64,000 bases of DNA, taken from the NCBI RefSeq assembly GCF_004115265.2, contig NC_046292.1, positions 14,841,501 through 14,905,500 on the forward strand. Direction: 5' to 3'. A program made the translations under genes and the position numbers. Shown in pieces: positions 45,565 through 56,545 of this stretch. The DNA is from Rhinolophus ferrumequinum (Eukaryota; Chordata; Mammalia; Chiroptera; Rhinolophidae). The notes beneath the pieces were generated by a model, which saw only the letters and a list, made by a program, of their open reading frames with translations, was not told where the DNA came from and ran no database searches. Positions within the stretch are counted from its first letter, which is position 1, and each line of letters opens with the position of its first letter.

Positions 45565-47407
45565 ATGGATAAAAGCTGCAAAGCCAAGAGAATCATTAAC
45601 GGAACAACAATAGAGGTGAAGAAGGAAATTATTTCCAAACATGAAAGTGGTGTCCGTGTATGTGATCTGGCAGCGCAGATTGCCATATCTGCAATTTGTG
45701 CCATCTTAAAAAATAAAGACGCCATTAAAGAAGCCAATGTTGCAAGAGGTTTTAAAAAACTTACAAGACAAAGAACACAGACAATTGAAGAAGTGGAAAA
45801 ATTGCTTTTCATATGGGTAAATGAAAAACAGTTGGCCAGTGACAGCATTTCTGAGAGCATAATTTGTGAAAAAGCTTTACATTTGCATGCTGACCTCATC
45901 AAAAACACTCCTGGAACAAGTGCTGAGTGATATTTTCAAGGTAAGTAGAGGGTAGTTTGAAAAGTTGAAGAGGAGAAGTGGCATACACAATGTGGTGAGA
46001 CATGGTGAAGCTTCCAGTGCCAACAAAGAAGACGCTGATCAATTTGTTTTGGAATTTAAAGATTATGTAGAGGCAGAGGGTTTCCTTCCCCAACAAGTTT
46101 TCAACTGTGATGAGACAGGCCTCTTTTGGAAGAGAATGCCGAAGAGGACCTGCATAACAAAGGAAGAGAAATCATTGCCAGGACACAAGCCCATGAAAGA
46201 CAGGCTAACCCTTTTGTTTTGTGGGACTGCAAGTGGGGATTTTAAGTTGAAGCCTTTGCTCGTCTACCATTCTGAGAACCCCAGGGTATTTAAGAAAAAC
46301 AATGTCATAAAAAGCAAATTGCATGTGATGTGGAGGGCAAACAGCAAAGCTTGGGTAACCAGGCCATTTTTTATTGAGTGGGTTCATGAAGTGTTCTGGC
46401 CAAGTGTAAAAAAATGCTTCCAAGACAAAAATCCAATGAAGTGCCTGCTTGTTACGGAGAATGCTCCAGCTCACCCCCCAGGCATGGAGGACGAGTTGAT
46501 GGACGAGTTCAGTTTTATCAGCGTAAAGTGTTTGCCCCCCAACACGACTCCTCTCATCCAGCCCATGGACCAGCAGGTCATGTCTAATTTTAAGAAGCTT
46601 TACACCAAAGCACTGTTCCAGAGGTACTTGGAGGTGACCTCGGACACAGAACTGACCCTCAAAGAGTTCTGGAAGAATCATTTCAATATCTTACACTGCA
46701 TACATCTCATAGACAAAGCATGGCGGGATGTGTCTCACAGAACGGTGAAGTCAGCACGGAAGAAACTGTGGCCAGACGCTGTCCTTGAACGTGTATTTGA
46801 GGATGTTGAAGAGGAAGCTCCTATCATTGAGGACGTTGTGTCTCTGGGAAAGTCCATGAGTTGGGAAGTGAGTAATGATGATGGAGGAGTTAGTGGAGGA
46901 CCACCAGACTGAACGCACCACAGAAGAACTTCAGAACATTCTGACGGAGCAGCAACAGGCGCAACTGAGGAATTGTCTTTGGAGGAGGAGGGAAGAGAAA
47001 GTGTTTCTACTGCACTGATCAAAGAAATGTGTGCAAAATGGGTTGAAGTGCAAATTTTTGTTGAAAACGATCACCCTGATAAAGCTGCTGTAAGTCAGGC
47101 CACTACCACTTTCCATGATGATGTTGTGTCTCACTTTAGACAAATTTTAACACATCGGAAAAAGCAAATGTCAATTGAAAAATTTTTAGTGAGGAAAAGA
47201 TACAGTGAATCTAAACCAGGCGTCAGTGGTGTAAAAATATCAAGGGATGGAATGGCAGGAGAGGAGTCACCTATAGTGATTATGGAAGAGGGCTACAGAA
47301 CACCTGAACAGCAGTTACCTATTGCGATTCTGGAAGAAGGCCACAGAACATCTGAACAACACTCACCTATTGTGATTATTGAAGGGCACCCGCCATCCAA
47401 ACCATGA
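45565..47407 (+). pseudogene. Degraded Tigger/pogo transposase
   Basis: The N-terminal part (45565-45927, MDKSCKAKRIINGTTIEVKK ...) holds the DNA-binding region. Its first helix-turn-helix is eroded (DLAAQIAISAICAILKNK in place of the usual family sequence with GMSKSTIS). The catalytic part (45965-46912) has FNCDETGLFW (first Asp), then CLLVTENAPAHPP, where the second catalytic Asp is replaced by Glu, and LIQPMDQQVM (third Asp). The frame shifts by about two lost bases near 45927, a TAG replaces a Trp codon near 45955, and two offsetting shifts lie between 46875 and 46965. The acidic C-terminal tail (46973-47407) ends in a 16-residue unit repeated about 2.5 times (SPIVIMEEGYRTPEQQ type). The source of this copy can no longer make an active enzyme. 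Confidence 0.88.
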
Positions 47408-47739
47408 CTATTATCACAGGTAAGAAAAAAATTACATTTTCATTTTTATCATCTACAGTACTGTTTTTACATTGTATTTATTTATTATTGCTTTTACAGT
47501 ACAGTATATTGTGTTTATTGCTTTCATTGTGGATCATTTTGTGGAGCTGCGGTATCATTAGATAGTAAAATTCATGCTAAATTTGCAGTTTTAGGGGTTG
47601 GTTTTAAAGGTCTTCAACGGATTAATCCATTTTGCATTACTTTCTATGGGGAAACCGCACCTCGGTTTTTGAACGTTTCAGAACTCGAACGGTCTTCTGG
47701 AACGGATTATGTTCGAAAACCGAGGTAGCCCTGTATTTT

Positions 47740-49020
47740 GCTTTTGTCCTCATCACTCTACTTAGTAACAACTTACTTTTGAGGATGAGCATGCCCTTTT
47801 AATTGAGCAAAAGCCCAGATAATACGAGCAGAATTGCTGCACTCCGAGAATATTCAAGCTACGGGATCTAGAATCAATTCATTTCTCCTAGAAAATGGGT
47901 CAGGGAAGCTTTAGAGAAGAGGTGACTGGGAGCTGAGAACTAGTTAATGTAGGGCAACTGGTCAATGTTGGTGATTGTTGGCCTCTGTCAGTTTTCACCC
48001 AGGAAACAGATTTGAGAGTTTCTAAGGTACGAGTGATTTTAAATGTCAACACTTCTGCTGTGTAGACTAGGGAGGAATTAGTTCTTGTTAATGAAAAAAG
48101 AGATGATCTCTGAAAACTGACTTTATCATAGGGGTTATTCTCTTTGATTGGACATACCCTGATGTGAAAATTAATTTAGTCATTTCTATAAATTAACATA
48201 GGATGTGGTTTTCCTGTAAATAACCCCTCTTTTGGACTGGCGTCTAACCCAAATGAAGCAAAACATTTTTTTCCCTGGCATTTTATAGGTATTTCATTTG
48301 ACCACTCCTTTTCACCCATTATCCTTTGTCTGCTAATCCTGGAGCTAGCAAGCATCCAAAGAGATTCTGACAAATTCAGTTCCCTGTACACTGATTGGAG
48401 GAGCATAGGATCTTGATTTTAGCATGGAGGCTTTTTATTTTTCTTTCACTCCTTTTTTTTTTTTTTTTTCCCCGAGCCATAGGCTCTACCCTGATGTTAG
48501 CTCCTTAAGAACTTAACACTTGCTACTCTTTCATCATCTTGAAAGAGATGGGGGGAGGTGGAAAAAAGCGGAGTAAATATAACGAACAGATCTTTTTCTT
48601 CTCTGTCTTAGCACCTCTTCATAATTTGCTTTTGGAAATCACAAATGCTCTATAAAAATGTTGGAGGAAGAAAACACCCATGATTTTAAAGATTTTTCCC
48701 TCCTATAAATCGTGTGCATATATAGTGTTATGTTTTAGCATAATGTGAAATACTTTGTAATGGGGAAATGGATGAAAGATTCTCCAGCTAACAAGGCCAA
48801 TGTTCATTCTTTCTGCTTTGAGGATCTGTATTTTTCCTTTTGGTAAGTAAGCCAGACACATTTTCTCAATGGTGTCGATCCAGCAAGAGGAAACAAAAAT
48901 AGAATTTTTAGTAGCTTTATTAAGAAAATCTGTTAAGAACGGAAAGCTGATGGAACCTGGGTCTGGACCTGATCCGTGAGATCAGGGTGGTTTTAATGGT
49001 CTTTGAGGTCTGTTGTTGCT
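47740..49020. other. Presumed intron upstream of the SCAN exon
   Basis: AT-rich sequence with a T run at 48451-48470 and no recognised gene. If the CpG-island promoter at 43.5 kb is joined to the acceptor at 49049, this stretch and the Tigger element are intronic. Confidence 0.4.
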
Positions 49021-49024
49021 GACC

Positions 49025-49049
49025 CTGACTTTTCTCTTTTGTTCCTAGG
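49025..49049 (+). promoter_or_regulatory. Strong splice acceptor before the SCAN frame
   Basis: The tract 'ctgacttttctcttttgttc' is followed by CTAG at 49046-49049, which makes a consensus 3' splice site. The exon would start 'gagtctgcatcatcc' at 49050. Confidence 0.6.
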
Positions 49050-49137
49050 AGTCTGCATCATCCTTCCAGAGTTCTAGAATGGAAACAAAACGATACCCAG
49101 AGACACAAAGAATAGAGTAGTCCAGATTGATCAAATA

Positions 49138-49530
49138 ATGTTACCAACACATGACACGATGGCTGAGAAGCCAGAAGTTGTTCTAATAGTGGCTCCCCAG
49201 GTCTGGGTTCCCCAGGAGCCTTCGAGGCGTCCACTGGAGAGCCTTGATGAAGACCGTGTTGACGATGTTGAGACCATGCCTCGAAGGAATCCTCCCAACC
49301 CCTCGGCTTCCAGGCAGAGATTCGGAAAGTTCCACACTGAGGATGCAGCTGGGCCCAGGGATGTCCTCAGATGTCTCCAGGACCTTGCTGGGCAGTGGCT
49401 GAGACCTGATATTCACACAAAGGAGCAGACTGTGGAAACGCTGGAGGAGGAGCCGTTCCAGGCTGTTCTGCCCGAGGAGCTCAGAGCTCGGGCGCAGAGA
49501 TGTCAGCTGGGGGTCAGAATCACTGGCTAA
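49138..49530 (+). CDS. SCAN-domain-like protein, 130 aa, LINC00339 position
   Basis: An intact frame of 130 codons follows a strong splice acceptor (49049). The first in-frame ATG is 49138. The better start is codon 8, ATGGCTGAG at 49159, which matches the MA-type start of SCAN genes. A short upstream ATG frame starts at 49079. Residues 14-29 (VVLIVAPQVWVPQEPS) resemble the VLIVKVEED leader before many SCAN domains. Residues 62-117 align with the first two thirds of SCAN: FGKFHTEDAAGPRDVL, then LAGQWLRPDIHTKEQ and AVLPEEL. The usual hydrophobic run (ILELLVLEQF) is TVETLEEEPF, and the last helix is missing, so normal SCAN dimerisation looks doubtful. No zinc fingers follow. In human this interval holds only the lncRNA LINC00339, from memory. 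It may be a small coding gene, or the decayed SCAN exon of a gene that became a lncRNA. Confidence 0.55.
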   Translation: MLPTHDTMAEKPEVVLIVAPQVWVPQEPSRRPLESLDEDRVDDVETMPRRNPPNPSASRQRFGKFHTEDAAGPRDVLRCLQDLAGQWLRPDIHTKEQTVETLEEEPFQAVLPEELRARAQRCQLGVRITG

Positions 49531-51588
49531 GATTCACTGTTTGCTTGGTCACCCTACATGTGAGATGTAACCAAAGGTTCTAATTGTTGCAAGATCCAAC
49601 TGCAATCATGGGAAATCTGAGCCTAGGTTTTCTTTGAGCTTGCCTTTGACTACTTGTAATAAGAATCCATCACTACCCATGTCTGGACCTCTTTTTGCCT
49701 GAGGCAGCTCTGTTTCCTGGGACTGTGAACTCCAGAAGGAGTTTCTCTGCCCTCCTGTTAGGACAGTCAGCCTGCTACTTGTTTTTGCTCTGCTGAATGC
49801 CTCCTTTTTTGCATTTTGTGACATGCTTTAATATATTGTTTTTATGTATCCAAAGAGATAATTGCTTTAACTTTCAGATTTCTGGATTCTTGTTGTGGTG
49901 GCATGAGTGGGAGCTTCTGTAACCCCACCAGTAACTCCTTTGGGATGTCCTTGAAACACTAAAGTTTGGTCCTTCATAGAAATACCCTGTGGTAGTTTAC
50001 CAAGCTCTTAGTCAGCATTTGAGCAAGGTGAGATAGTGATCAAGAATGGAGGTGAGCCGTGAATGCGGTGTTTGCCGAGCTGGGAAATAGGAACAGGCCT
50101 GCCCTTTGTTTTCAAAGTCAGAATTTAAACCGGACAAAACAGGGTCATAAGAGGTGAGTAACTCTTACAGCTTTTTGATTTGCTCTTTCTCCATTTCCAT
50201 CACCTTTGTTCTATAGCTTGTCTTCTTGCTAGAGAACTAACTTGGGAGCTGTCGGACAGTTCTGTTCTGCTCTTCCTGAAACAGGTCATCCTGGCTCTCT
50301 GCGGATGGAGACCTGTACTTTGGGTGACAGTTGAGACAGAGCAGTAGCTGTGGTTGTGACAGAGATTAAACAGCAGCTGGTTGCCCGGCATGGTCCAGTC
50401 TGAGGAAACTGTGTGCCTCTGTGGCTTGGCGCTTGGATTTGTAGACCTGCGACTATAACAAACTTGGTGCCAATTTGCACCTAATATTTTTGGGTTGGGG
50501 GCTGACTAGCTCCATGCTGCTGGTGTTTGTTTAGTACTTCCTATGCTTTTGGGGACTGCTCTAGATGCTAGAATACAAATATAAAACCTAGTTTTAAGGA
50601 AATGTATAGCTTTTCAGGAGAGAGGAAAAAGCCACCAAAATATATTGTTAGAAATGTTAGGGTAAAGCTAGTCTTCCTTTTGGTATCTGGTTTTGAAATA
50701 GCACTAAGAAAACACATTTCCCTTTTTTTTTTTTAAGTATGTTAAAAGCAAAGAAGAGGAAATAGCCAAGTTAGGGAAGTGACATTTTAATTGAACTCGA
50801 GGAGTAGGAGATCACTGGACAGAAGGCTTATCTTGGGCAAAGCATGGGAATGGAAAGGCCTGTGTAATGTTTGGGGAATAGTGAACATACAGACAAGTGA
50901 ACTGTGCTTCTTATTGACAAGCTAAGCTTTCCTATTCTTAATTCTAGGAGTAAACTTAACATTGACAAATGAATTAGTAACCCTGATAGAGTCCTAGTAT
51001 CTCCAGAACATTCTGAAGGTATTTCCTTTGGTCTGCAGGGATCAGGAATTCCTGGTGTTCAGGGATTTCCCAGCCTGCACCAGTTTCTTAGCTGTTTCAA
51101 TGATCTAGAATTTTGCATGCAAGTAAAAGACCAAAAGGTCTTCACCTTAAGTACTTCATGGCAAGGCAGCTGAGCTTTCCTGGATTGAGTGAACTTAGCA
51201 CAGATTTTTTTCAACCATGGCGCTTTGGGGCCAGATAATTTTTGTGGGTGTTGTCCTACGCATTACAGTATCTTTTGTAGCATCCCTAGCCTCTACTAAC
51301 TAGATGCCACTAGCTCCACCCTAGGTGTGACAACCAAAAATGTCTCTAGATGTTGCTCAATGTTCCCTCAGGGCAAATGTGCCCTGAGAACCAGTGAGTT
51401 AGTAGAATTCATCACAGACGTGCCACAGATGACCCTGAGATAAGCAACATGGCTAATAGTCATGGAGCTAGAACCTGAGCCCTGGTCTTGGGCTTTTTCC
51501 GTCATGTTTGGAAATGTTAATTTAACAAGTGTCTCCTGAGAATCTGTGCAAAATCTTTCTTCCTGTGCTATTTTAATCTTTATCTTAA
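49531..51588. other. 3' flank of the SCAN exon; no clear gene end
   Basis: I see no good AATAAA soon after the frame. The segment 51185-51400 ('ggcgctttggggccagataa', 'tagcatccctagcctctact', 'gtgacaaccaaaaatgtctc', 'tgccctgagaaccagtga') resembles an old hAT-Charlie MITE. A T run lies at 50723-50734. Nothing else can be assigned. Confidence 0.4.
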
Positions 51589-51778
51589 CCGTGTTTCCCC
51601 GAAAATAAGATCTAGCCGGACCATCAGTTCTAATGTGTCTTTTGAAGCAAAAATTAATATAAGACCCAGTATTATATTATATTATATTATATTATATTAT
51701 ACCCGGTCTTATAGTCAAATAAGACTGGGTCTTATATTAGACACATTAGAACTAGGTCTTATTTTCGGGGAAACACGG
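51589..51778. mobile_element. Palindromic MITE, TIR CCGTGTTTCCCCGAAAATAAG
   Basis: A 190-base element whose two arms are reverse complements over about 55-60 bases. The left arm starts CCGTGTTTCCCCGAAAATAA; the right arm ends TTATTTTCGGGGAAACACGG. The arms also share 'ttctaatgtgtct' and 'ataagaccCAGT'. The loop holds a (TATTA)n expansion at 51671-51700. The flanks are AA on the left and TA on the right, consistent with a TA target duplication with one change. The near-perfect arms suggest a moderately young Tc1/mariner-type MITE. The family name is unknown to me. Confidence 0.8.
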
Positions 51779-54700
51779 TACAATTTAAAAGAACATTTCT
51801 TTGATTCAGTTGATACAGAAAAAGTATGAAAAAAACAAAAATGGTGCATAAACTCACTACCTAGGTAACTCCTACTGACATTTTTTAAAGTAAAAGATAT
51901 ATTTGCATGTGGACAGAAAAGTCCAACAGTACAGAAGGGTATAAAAGGAACATTTAAAGGCTCTTTTCCCATTAACAGTTTATGTACCTTCCAGAAAAAT
52001 ATGAATTATACATATGTAAGCAAATACATACACACGTGTGTGTGCATACATCTCTTTCTGATTTATACAAAATATATATTATGCATGTTTAGTATATATA
52101 TTTTTTCTTGCCCAACAAGCCTTAGAGGACTTTTGCTTTCAAATTTTTTTTTATTTAAAAACTTTTTTTTTAGCAGTATTTCTTTGTATGACTAATACCT
52201 AGCCTAATACTTCCCAGTACAAAATACGCGGTAGACTATTTAGGTATGGAGTCAAACCTCCAAAGCATAAGTGAGGTTTAGAGAGCTAAGTGACAGAGCC
52301 AGGACTCGAACCTCACTTTCTAAAACCAGAATTGGTATAATTCACAATTGCCCAGCACGCTGTTTCAGAAACCCTGCGGTACCAGCTCTTTCTCATGGAA
52401 GTGAATTTACAAATGAGATTCCTTACCCCAAACAAACCCAGTAAGAGGAGAAGCTGGAGTTCATCTCCATTTCATCTGGCTCTAGCCCCATGCCCTTGCT
52501 GCAAGGTCACACTGCCTGAGTATCAAAGAGTAAACCAACTCCTTTGTTTCAAGGGCTCTAGGGATTTGGGAGTACAGTAATTCCCTGTCTCTGTTGCCAC
52601 TCCCTGAGATTATTCCTGTGCTTTCTCTCTTGGTTGGCACTACCCAGTTACCACCAGTGTCTGTCATTGTAATTTCTTGAGTCAAGATAGATCCCAGTTC
52701 TAAAGAACCCTGACAGCTTTTAGTTCTGCGAGTGATAGGGAAGGAAGAGGACAATGGAGGAACCAGAGGGCATTGTTTCTAAAATGTCTCGTGTCTTGAT
52801 TTTTCCTTTGTGATTATATTGACTCTCAAACTCTGCAAAAGAATAATGTCATCTAGTTACCGAAATATGTCATCTAGTTAGCCATTCCTGTCAGATGGCT
52901 GCTGGTGAAAGTCAGTGTTGGGACCACAAGGTAATATGAGGTTGCTAGCAACTGGCTGGTGCCACGGAAAAATATGTCATCTGTTGGGCAGCTACTCCCT
53001 GAGCAGTGAGTGGGTGCCAGGCGCTGGCTGCTGGAAAAGAGGCCAACCCCAGGAGGGGGGAGGGGGCCACGAGGAGTCCACTCTGATGGTGATGGTGGCT
53101 GGAGAATTCAAGTGTAATTGGCCTTCCCAGGGGCATCACGTGTGGTTCGTTTCCACAAGCAGCTCGGTCCTCGTACAATGCACTTGACAATGACTTGACT
53201 ATTTTGCTAAACATTTTCCACCCACTGCCATGCATTTATTGAACATTTTTCCTTGGCCTGGAATGCCCCTCCCCCAATCTCTGCCAGCCCACTCCTATTC
53301 ATTCTGTATGACGCACAGAGGCATGGCCATCTTTGATGTCTGCCTTGATCGGCATCTGAAGCCCTCCTGTGAGCGCTGATAGCGCCTCAGCTTTACTCCT
53401 CTCTCAGTCCCTGTTCATTCAGCAAGTAGACAGAGGGTGCCAAGAAAGGTACACACATTTTTAAGAAAGGAAAAAACTTAAAATTGTAATGATATATACT
53501 GATAACGAAAGATGAATACAAGTCACGTTTGACTTCTGCAATTACAAGAGGTGCTCAAAGTGGTTCCCATCAGCGTCCAGACACTTCTGATGACGGCAAA
53601 CTCCTGCTTGAGCAATATGGACCAAAGTGACCACTTGCTTGCATTTTTGTCATGTTTCTGGCACCCAGGTGTATTGTGTACCCCATGTGCTGTGCACTAT
53701 TCTCAGTATCACACTGCAATGCAGCATCTAGTGTGTGTCCCCAGGCACATTGTGAGCTCCAGGAAGACAATCTCTCATGTTCCTGATCTCCAACACGGGG
53801 CCTGCCTGTGGCTGATCCTCAAGGAACAGTTTGATTTTTGTAGGAGACACATGGTGGTTCCCTGTTTTCAGGTGTTTCCTTCTAGTGAACACACATAACT
53901 CGAGTTCATGGGAGACCATTAAGTGTTACCTTGGGGAGGGACAGGGAGTGAGATTGTTCATTCCTACATGTAAGGACTGGGATGGCAGTGAAAATAAAAC
54001 CAAAGAAAAAAGGGAAGCCTTCACTTAGGTTTCACTTGGGTGTCTGGCTTCCCTCTCTGCTCTGCACTTCACCTTGCAATGAGGTGAGGTTAACAGCCCT
54101 GTGCTGGCTCTGCTTGAAAGCCCAAGGGCCCCCTCGGTGCCTAGCAACAACCTGACTGCCCAGAATGGTGATTTTGGAGCTGGGTGTGTCTCCTGGGCAG
54201 GAAGCCACCAACACCACCAAAGCAGCCATGGCCTCCCCTTCACTTCCTCTCGGCCCAAACTCCGCCTTCAACTGGGGCCAACACTTAGTGTTTTGGAGCC
54301 TTGCCTTTGGAGCACAAACAGGTTGTTTCTAGCAGAGATAGCTCCAGCACTTACGAAGTGTGTGATCTCAGACAAGTCATGTCACCTCTCTGAGCTTCGG
54401 TTCCCACACCTGTCTTACTCCCTGCTAGAGTCATGCTAGCACAGCCTCGGAAGCACAGGAACATTCAATAAATGCTGTCGTATCTGACTGCTTGGCTAGG
54501 GGAAGATCCAGTTAGTGATTCTTTCGCAGCTGTCGCTTTGATCCTCTTCTTCTTAGCCCTTCTCAAACAGCCCCATCTTCTCCTTCCTAATTTCCACACA
54601 TAGAATCCTGTCTTATGTCCCCCTCTTCCCCATCCTTCTTGTTGCTTACCTTATTCGCAGGCATTGAACCTCATCATCAAAAAAATTCTACACTTCTTAA

Positions 54701-56060
54701 AAAAAAAATCACAAGTGTTTCGGTTTTTAGGTGAATGCTACTGTGGTGATCTTTACTTTTTAAAAATTTACTCGTAAACATCCTGTACAGTGTACAATTC
54801 TTAATTTTACAAAGTGGACATACCCCTATAACCACCTTCCAGATGAAGATACTCTAACCAGCACTCCAGACGTCTCATGTGCTTTCCTAGTCATTACCCC
54901 TCTGAAAGTAACTGCTATTATGATAATCTGTTGCCCTAGAGTAGTGTTGCCTGTTTCTGCACCAAATGGAATCATACAGTATATACCCTTTTGTGTCTGG
55001 CTTTTTGTGTTCAACATTATGTCTGAGAGATTCACCTATCCCCTGGACCTACTGCTTTTCTATGCCTGTGTACCTGGGCACACCTTTCTGCCAGGAAGTT
55101 TTCTGTTCTTACAGCGTGCCCCACCCTGGCCTGGCCAGTCTGTGCAAGTCCTCTAGACTCAGATCAGACCTGGCTCCTTTGAGAAATCTTCCCTGATCAG
55201 CTCTGGGTTTGAATCCCAGCTCCTCTACTTACCAGCTGTATGACTTTCGGCGAGTGTTACTAACAACCTCTTCACGCCTCATTTTGATTGGAGATCCTAG
55301 TTTCTATATTCCAGAGTTCTTGTGAATTTCAAGTGAGATAAGACATATTAAATACTTAGAACAATACCCGGAACATAGGAAGTACTTAATAAGTGTTAGG
55401 CATAGTTATTGTGAGTACTCTGCTTTTTTATTCCCTTAGTTCCCTGTTCATGTTCTTATCCTAGCAATTATTTTGGTTATTGTTTGTCCCACTGTGAGAC
55501 CTTAATTCCTTAAGTAGGGATTGGGTCTTTATTCACTGTATTTCTTCAACAGATATTTATTGAGATTGCACTATATTCTAGCACTGAGGGTACAGTGGTG
55601 AAGAAGACCCCTGAATTTCCTTTTTACTGGGAGGAGACAGATAATAAGAAAAATAAAGAGGTGAGATCATTTGGGATGGTGATAAGCACTATGAAGGAAA
55701 TAAAGCAGTGTGATGTGATAGGTGGGGGTGCCGCTTAAGCTGGGTGGGGAAGAGGTCTTCTTGAAGAGGTGATAGTTAAGCAAAGACCTACTTGCAGGGT
55801 ACAAAGGAGCAGGCATGTGCAGAGCAGAAGTGAGACCTGCAAGTACAAGGCTCTGAGGAGCGCAGTAAGCTCAATATGTCAGAACAACAAAGAGGGAAGC
55901 ATGACTGGAGCCTAGGGAGTGAGTGCATGGTCCAGAGGAGGTTGGAGAGATGGACAAAAGCCAGGAGAAGCCATCAAAGGGGTTAAGCAGGTGTGTATTG
56001 GTCACGTTTGCATCCGAGGTACTGAGCACATAATAGACGCTCACTAACTGTTGAATATTG
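51779..56060. other. Intergenic: L1M, MIR, L2 and unplaced repeat-like DNA
   Basis: L1M-like pieces lie at about 51880-52010 and 54700-55040, with MIR at about 54320-54480 (+) and 55200-55400 (+). L2-like 3' sequence runs at about 55540-55990. The stretch 53430-53620 ('gtgccaagaaaggtacacac', 'gaatacaagtcacgtttgac', 'caagaggtgctcaaagtggt') looks like a dispersed repeat I have met in bat sequence but cannot name. No exon is supported. Confidence 0.45.
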
Positions 56061-56061
56061 G

Positions 56062-56545
56062 TGTAATGCAGGGTCTCAGTTCCCACTTCCGGCAGGTGAA
56101 CGCAGGATATGGTGAGGCCGAAAAGGAACACCAACAGAGCCATAGATAGGGGGTCCATACCACTATTTTCTCAATGGTGGCCAGTCAAGACACAAGAAAC
56201 TAACATCTGCCAATACCCCAACAAGGGGTCTTCCTGCACCACAGTCTCGCTGGTGGCTGGGCGAGACACAGGAAATAGGATCCACACCATCCGCAATCCG
56301 CACTTGCTAACCACGATCCGCGCTTGCTAGCGTAGCCATGGCAGTTATATACAAAACAATAGTGGCTAATGGCCAACTGGTTACAGCTGATGGCCATCTA
56401 ATAACCGAGCCAGCACCTTTCCACGTGAGGCCCAGCGCCTGGAAACTGTTTCTGCAATTGGTCACAACTGCCCGTGACCAATTGGTTCACATAGTGATAG
56501 TTTTCAAGTTCAAACTTCATCACTGTGCTACGTATGTACCTCTGG
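56062..56545 (+). mobile_element. LTR-like fossil, possibly bat ERV
   Basis: The block starts 'tgtaatgcagggtctcagtt' and runs to about 'tactaaaccctgccggatgg'. It shows the even base composition and internal short duplications of an LTR, e.g. paired words 'ccgcacttgctaaccacg' and 'ccgcgcttgctagcg', and 'tggtcacaactgcccgtgac'. No coding part is present. Family and exact ends are uncertain, and an undescribed non-LTR repeat is possible. Confidence 0.35.

Larger units (their letters stand above)
44890..47733 (+). mobile_element. Tigger-type DNA transposon, nearly full length
   Basis: The element of 2844 bases is flanked by the TA target duplication (44888-44889 and 47734-47735). Its terminal inverted repeats share TACCTCGGTTTTCGAAC. 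Inside is a pogo/Tigger transposase reading frame (45565-47407, plus strand), now broken. The region 45102-45560 holds three diverged copies of a unit of about 65-80 bases (words TGACTGTG ... CAATCTGTG ... CAATTTGTTTTT). The second copy is interrupted by an internally deleted relative (45233-45482). The right end has a subterminal hairpin (47659-47674 against 47711-47726). Divergence from the internal relative is roughly a tenth by eye, so the copy is neither very young nor among the oldest. Confidence 0.9.

Noticed and set aside
45565-47407. Host gene of the jerky/TIGD type
   Set aside because: It lies between Tigger terminal repeats with a TA duplication and is broken, including a replaced catalytic Asp. 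It is a transposon copy and not a domesticated gene.
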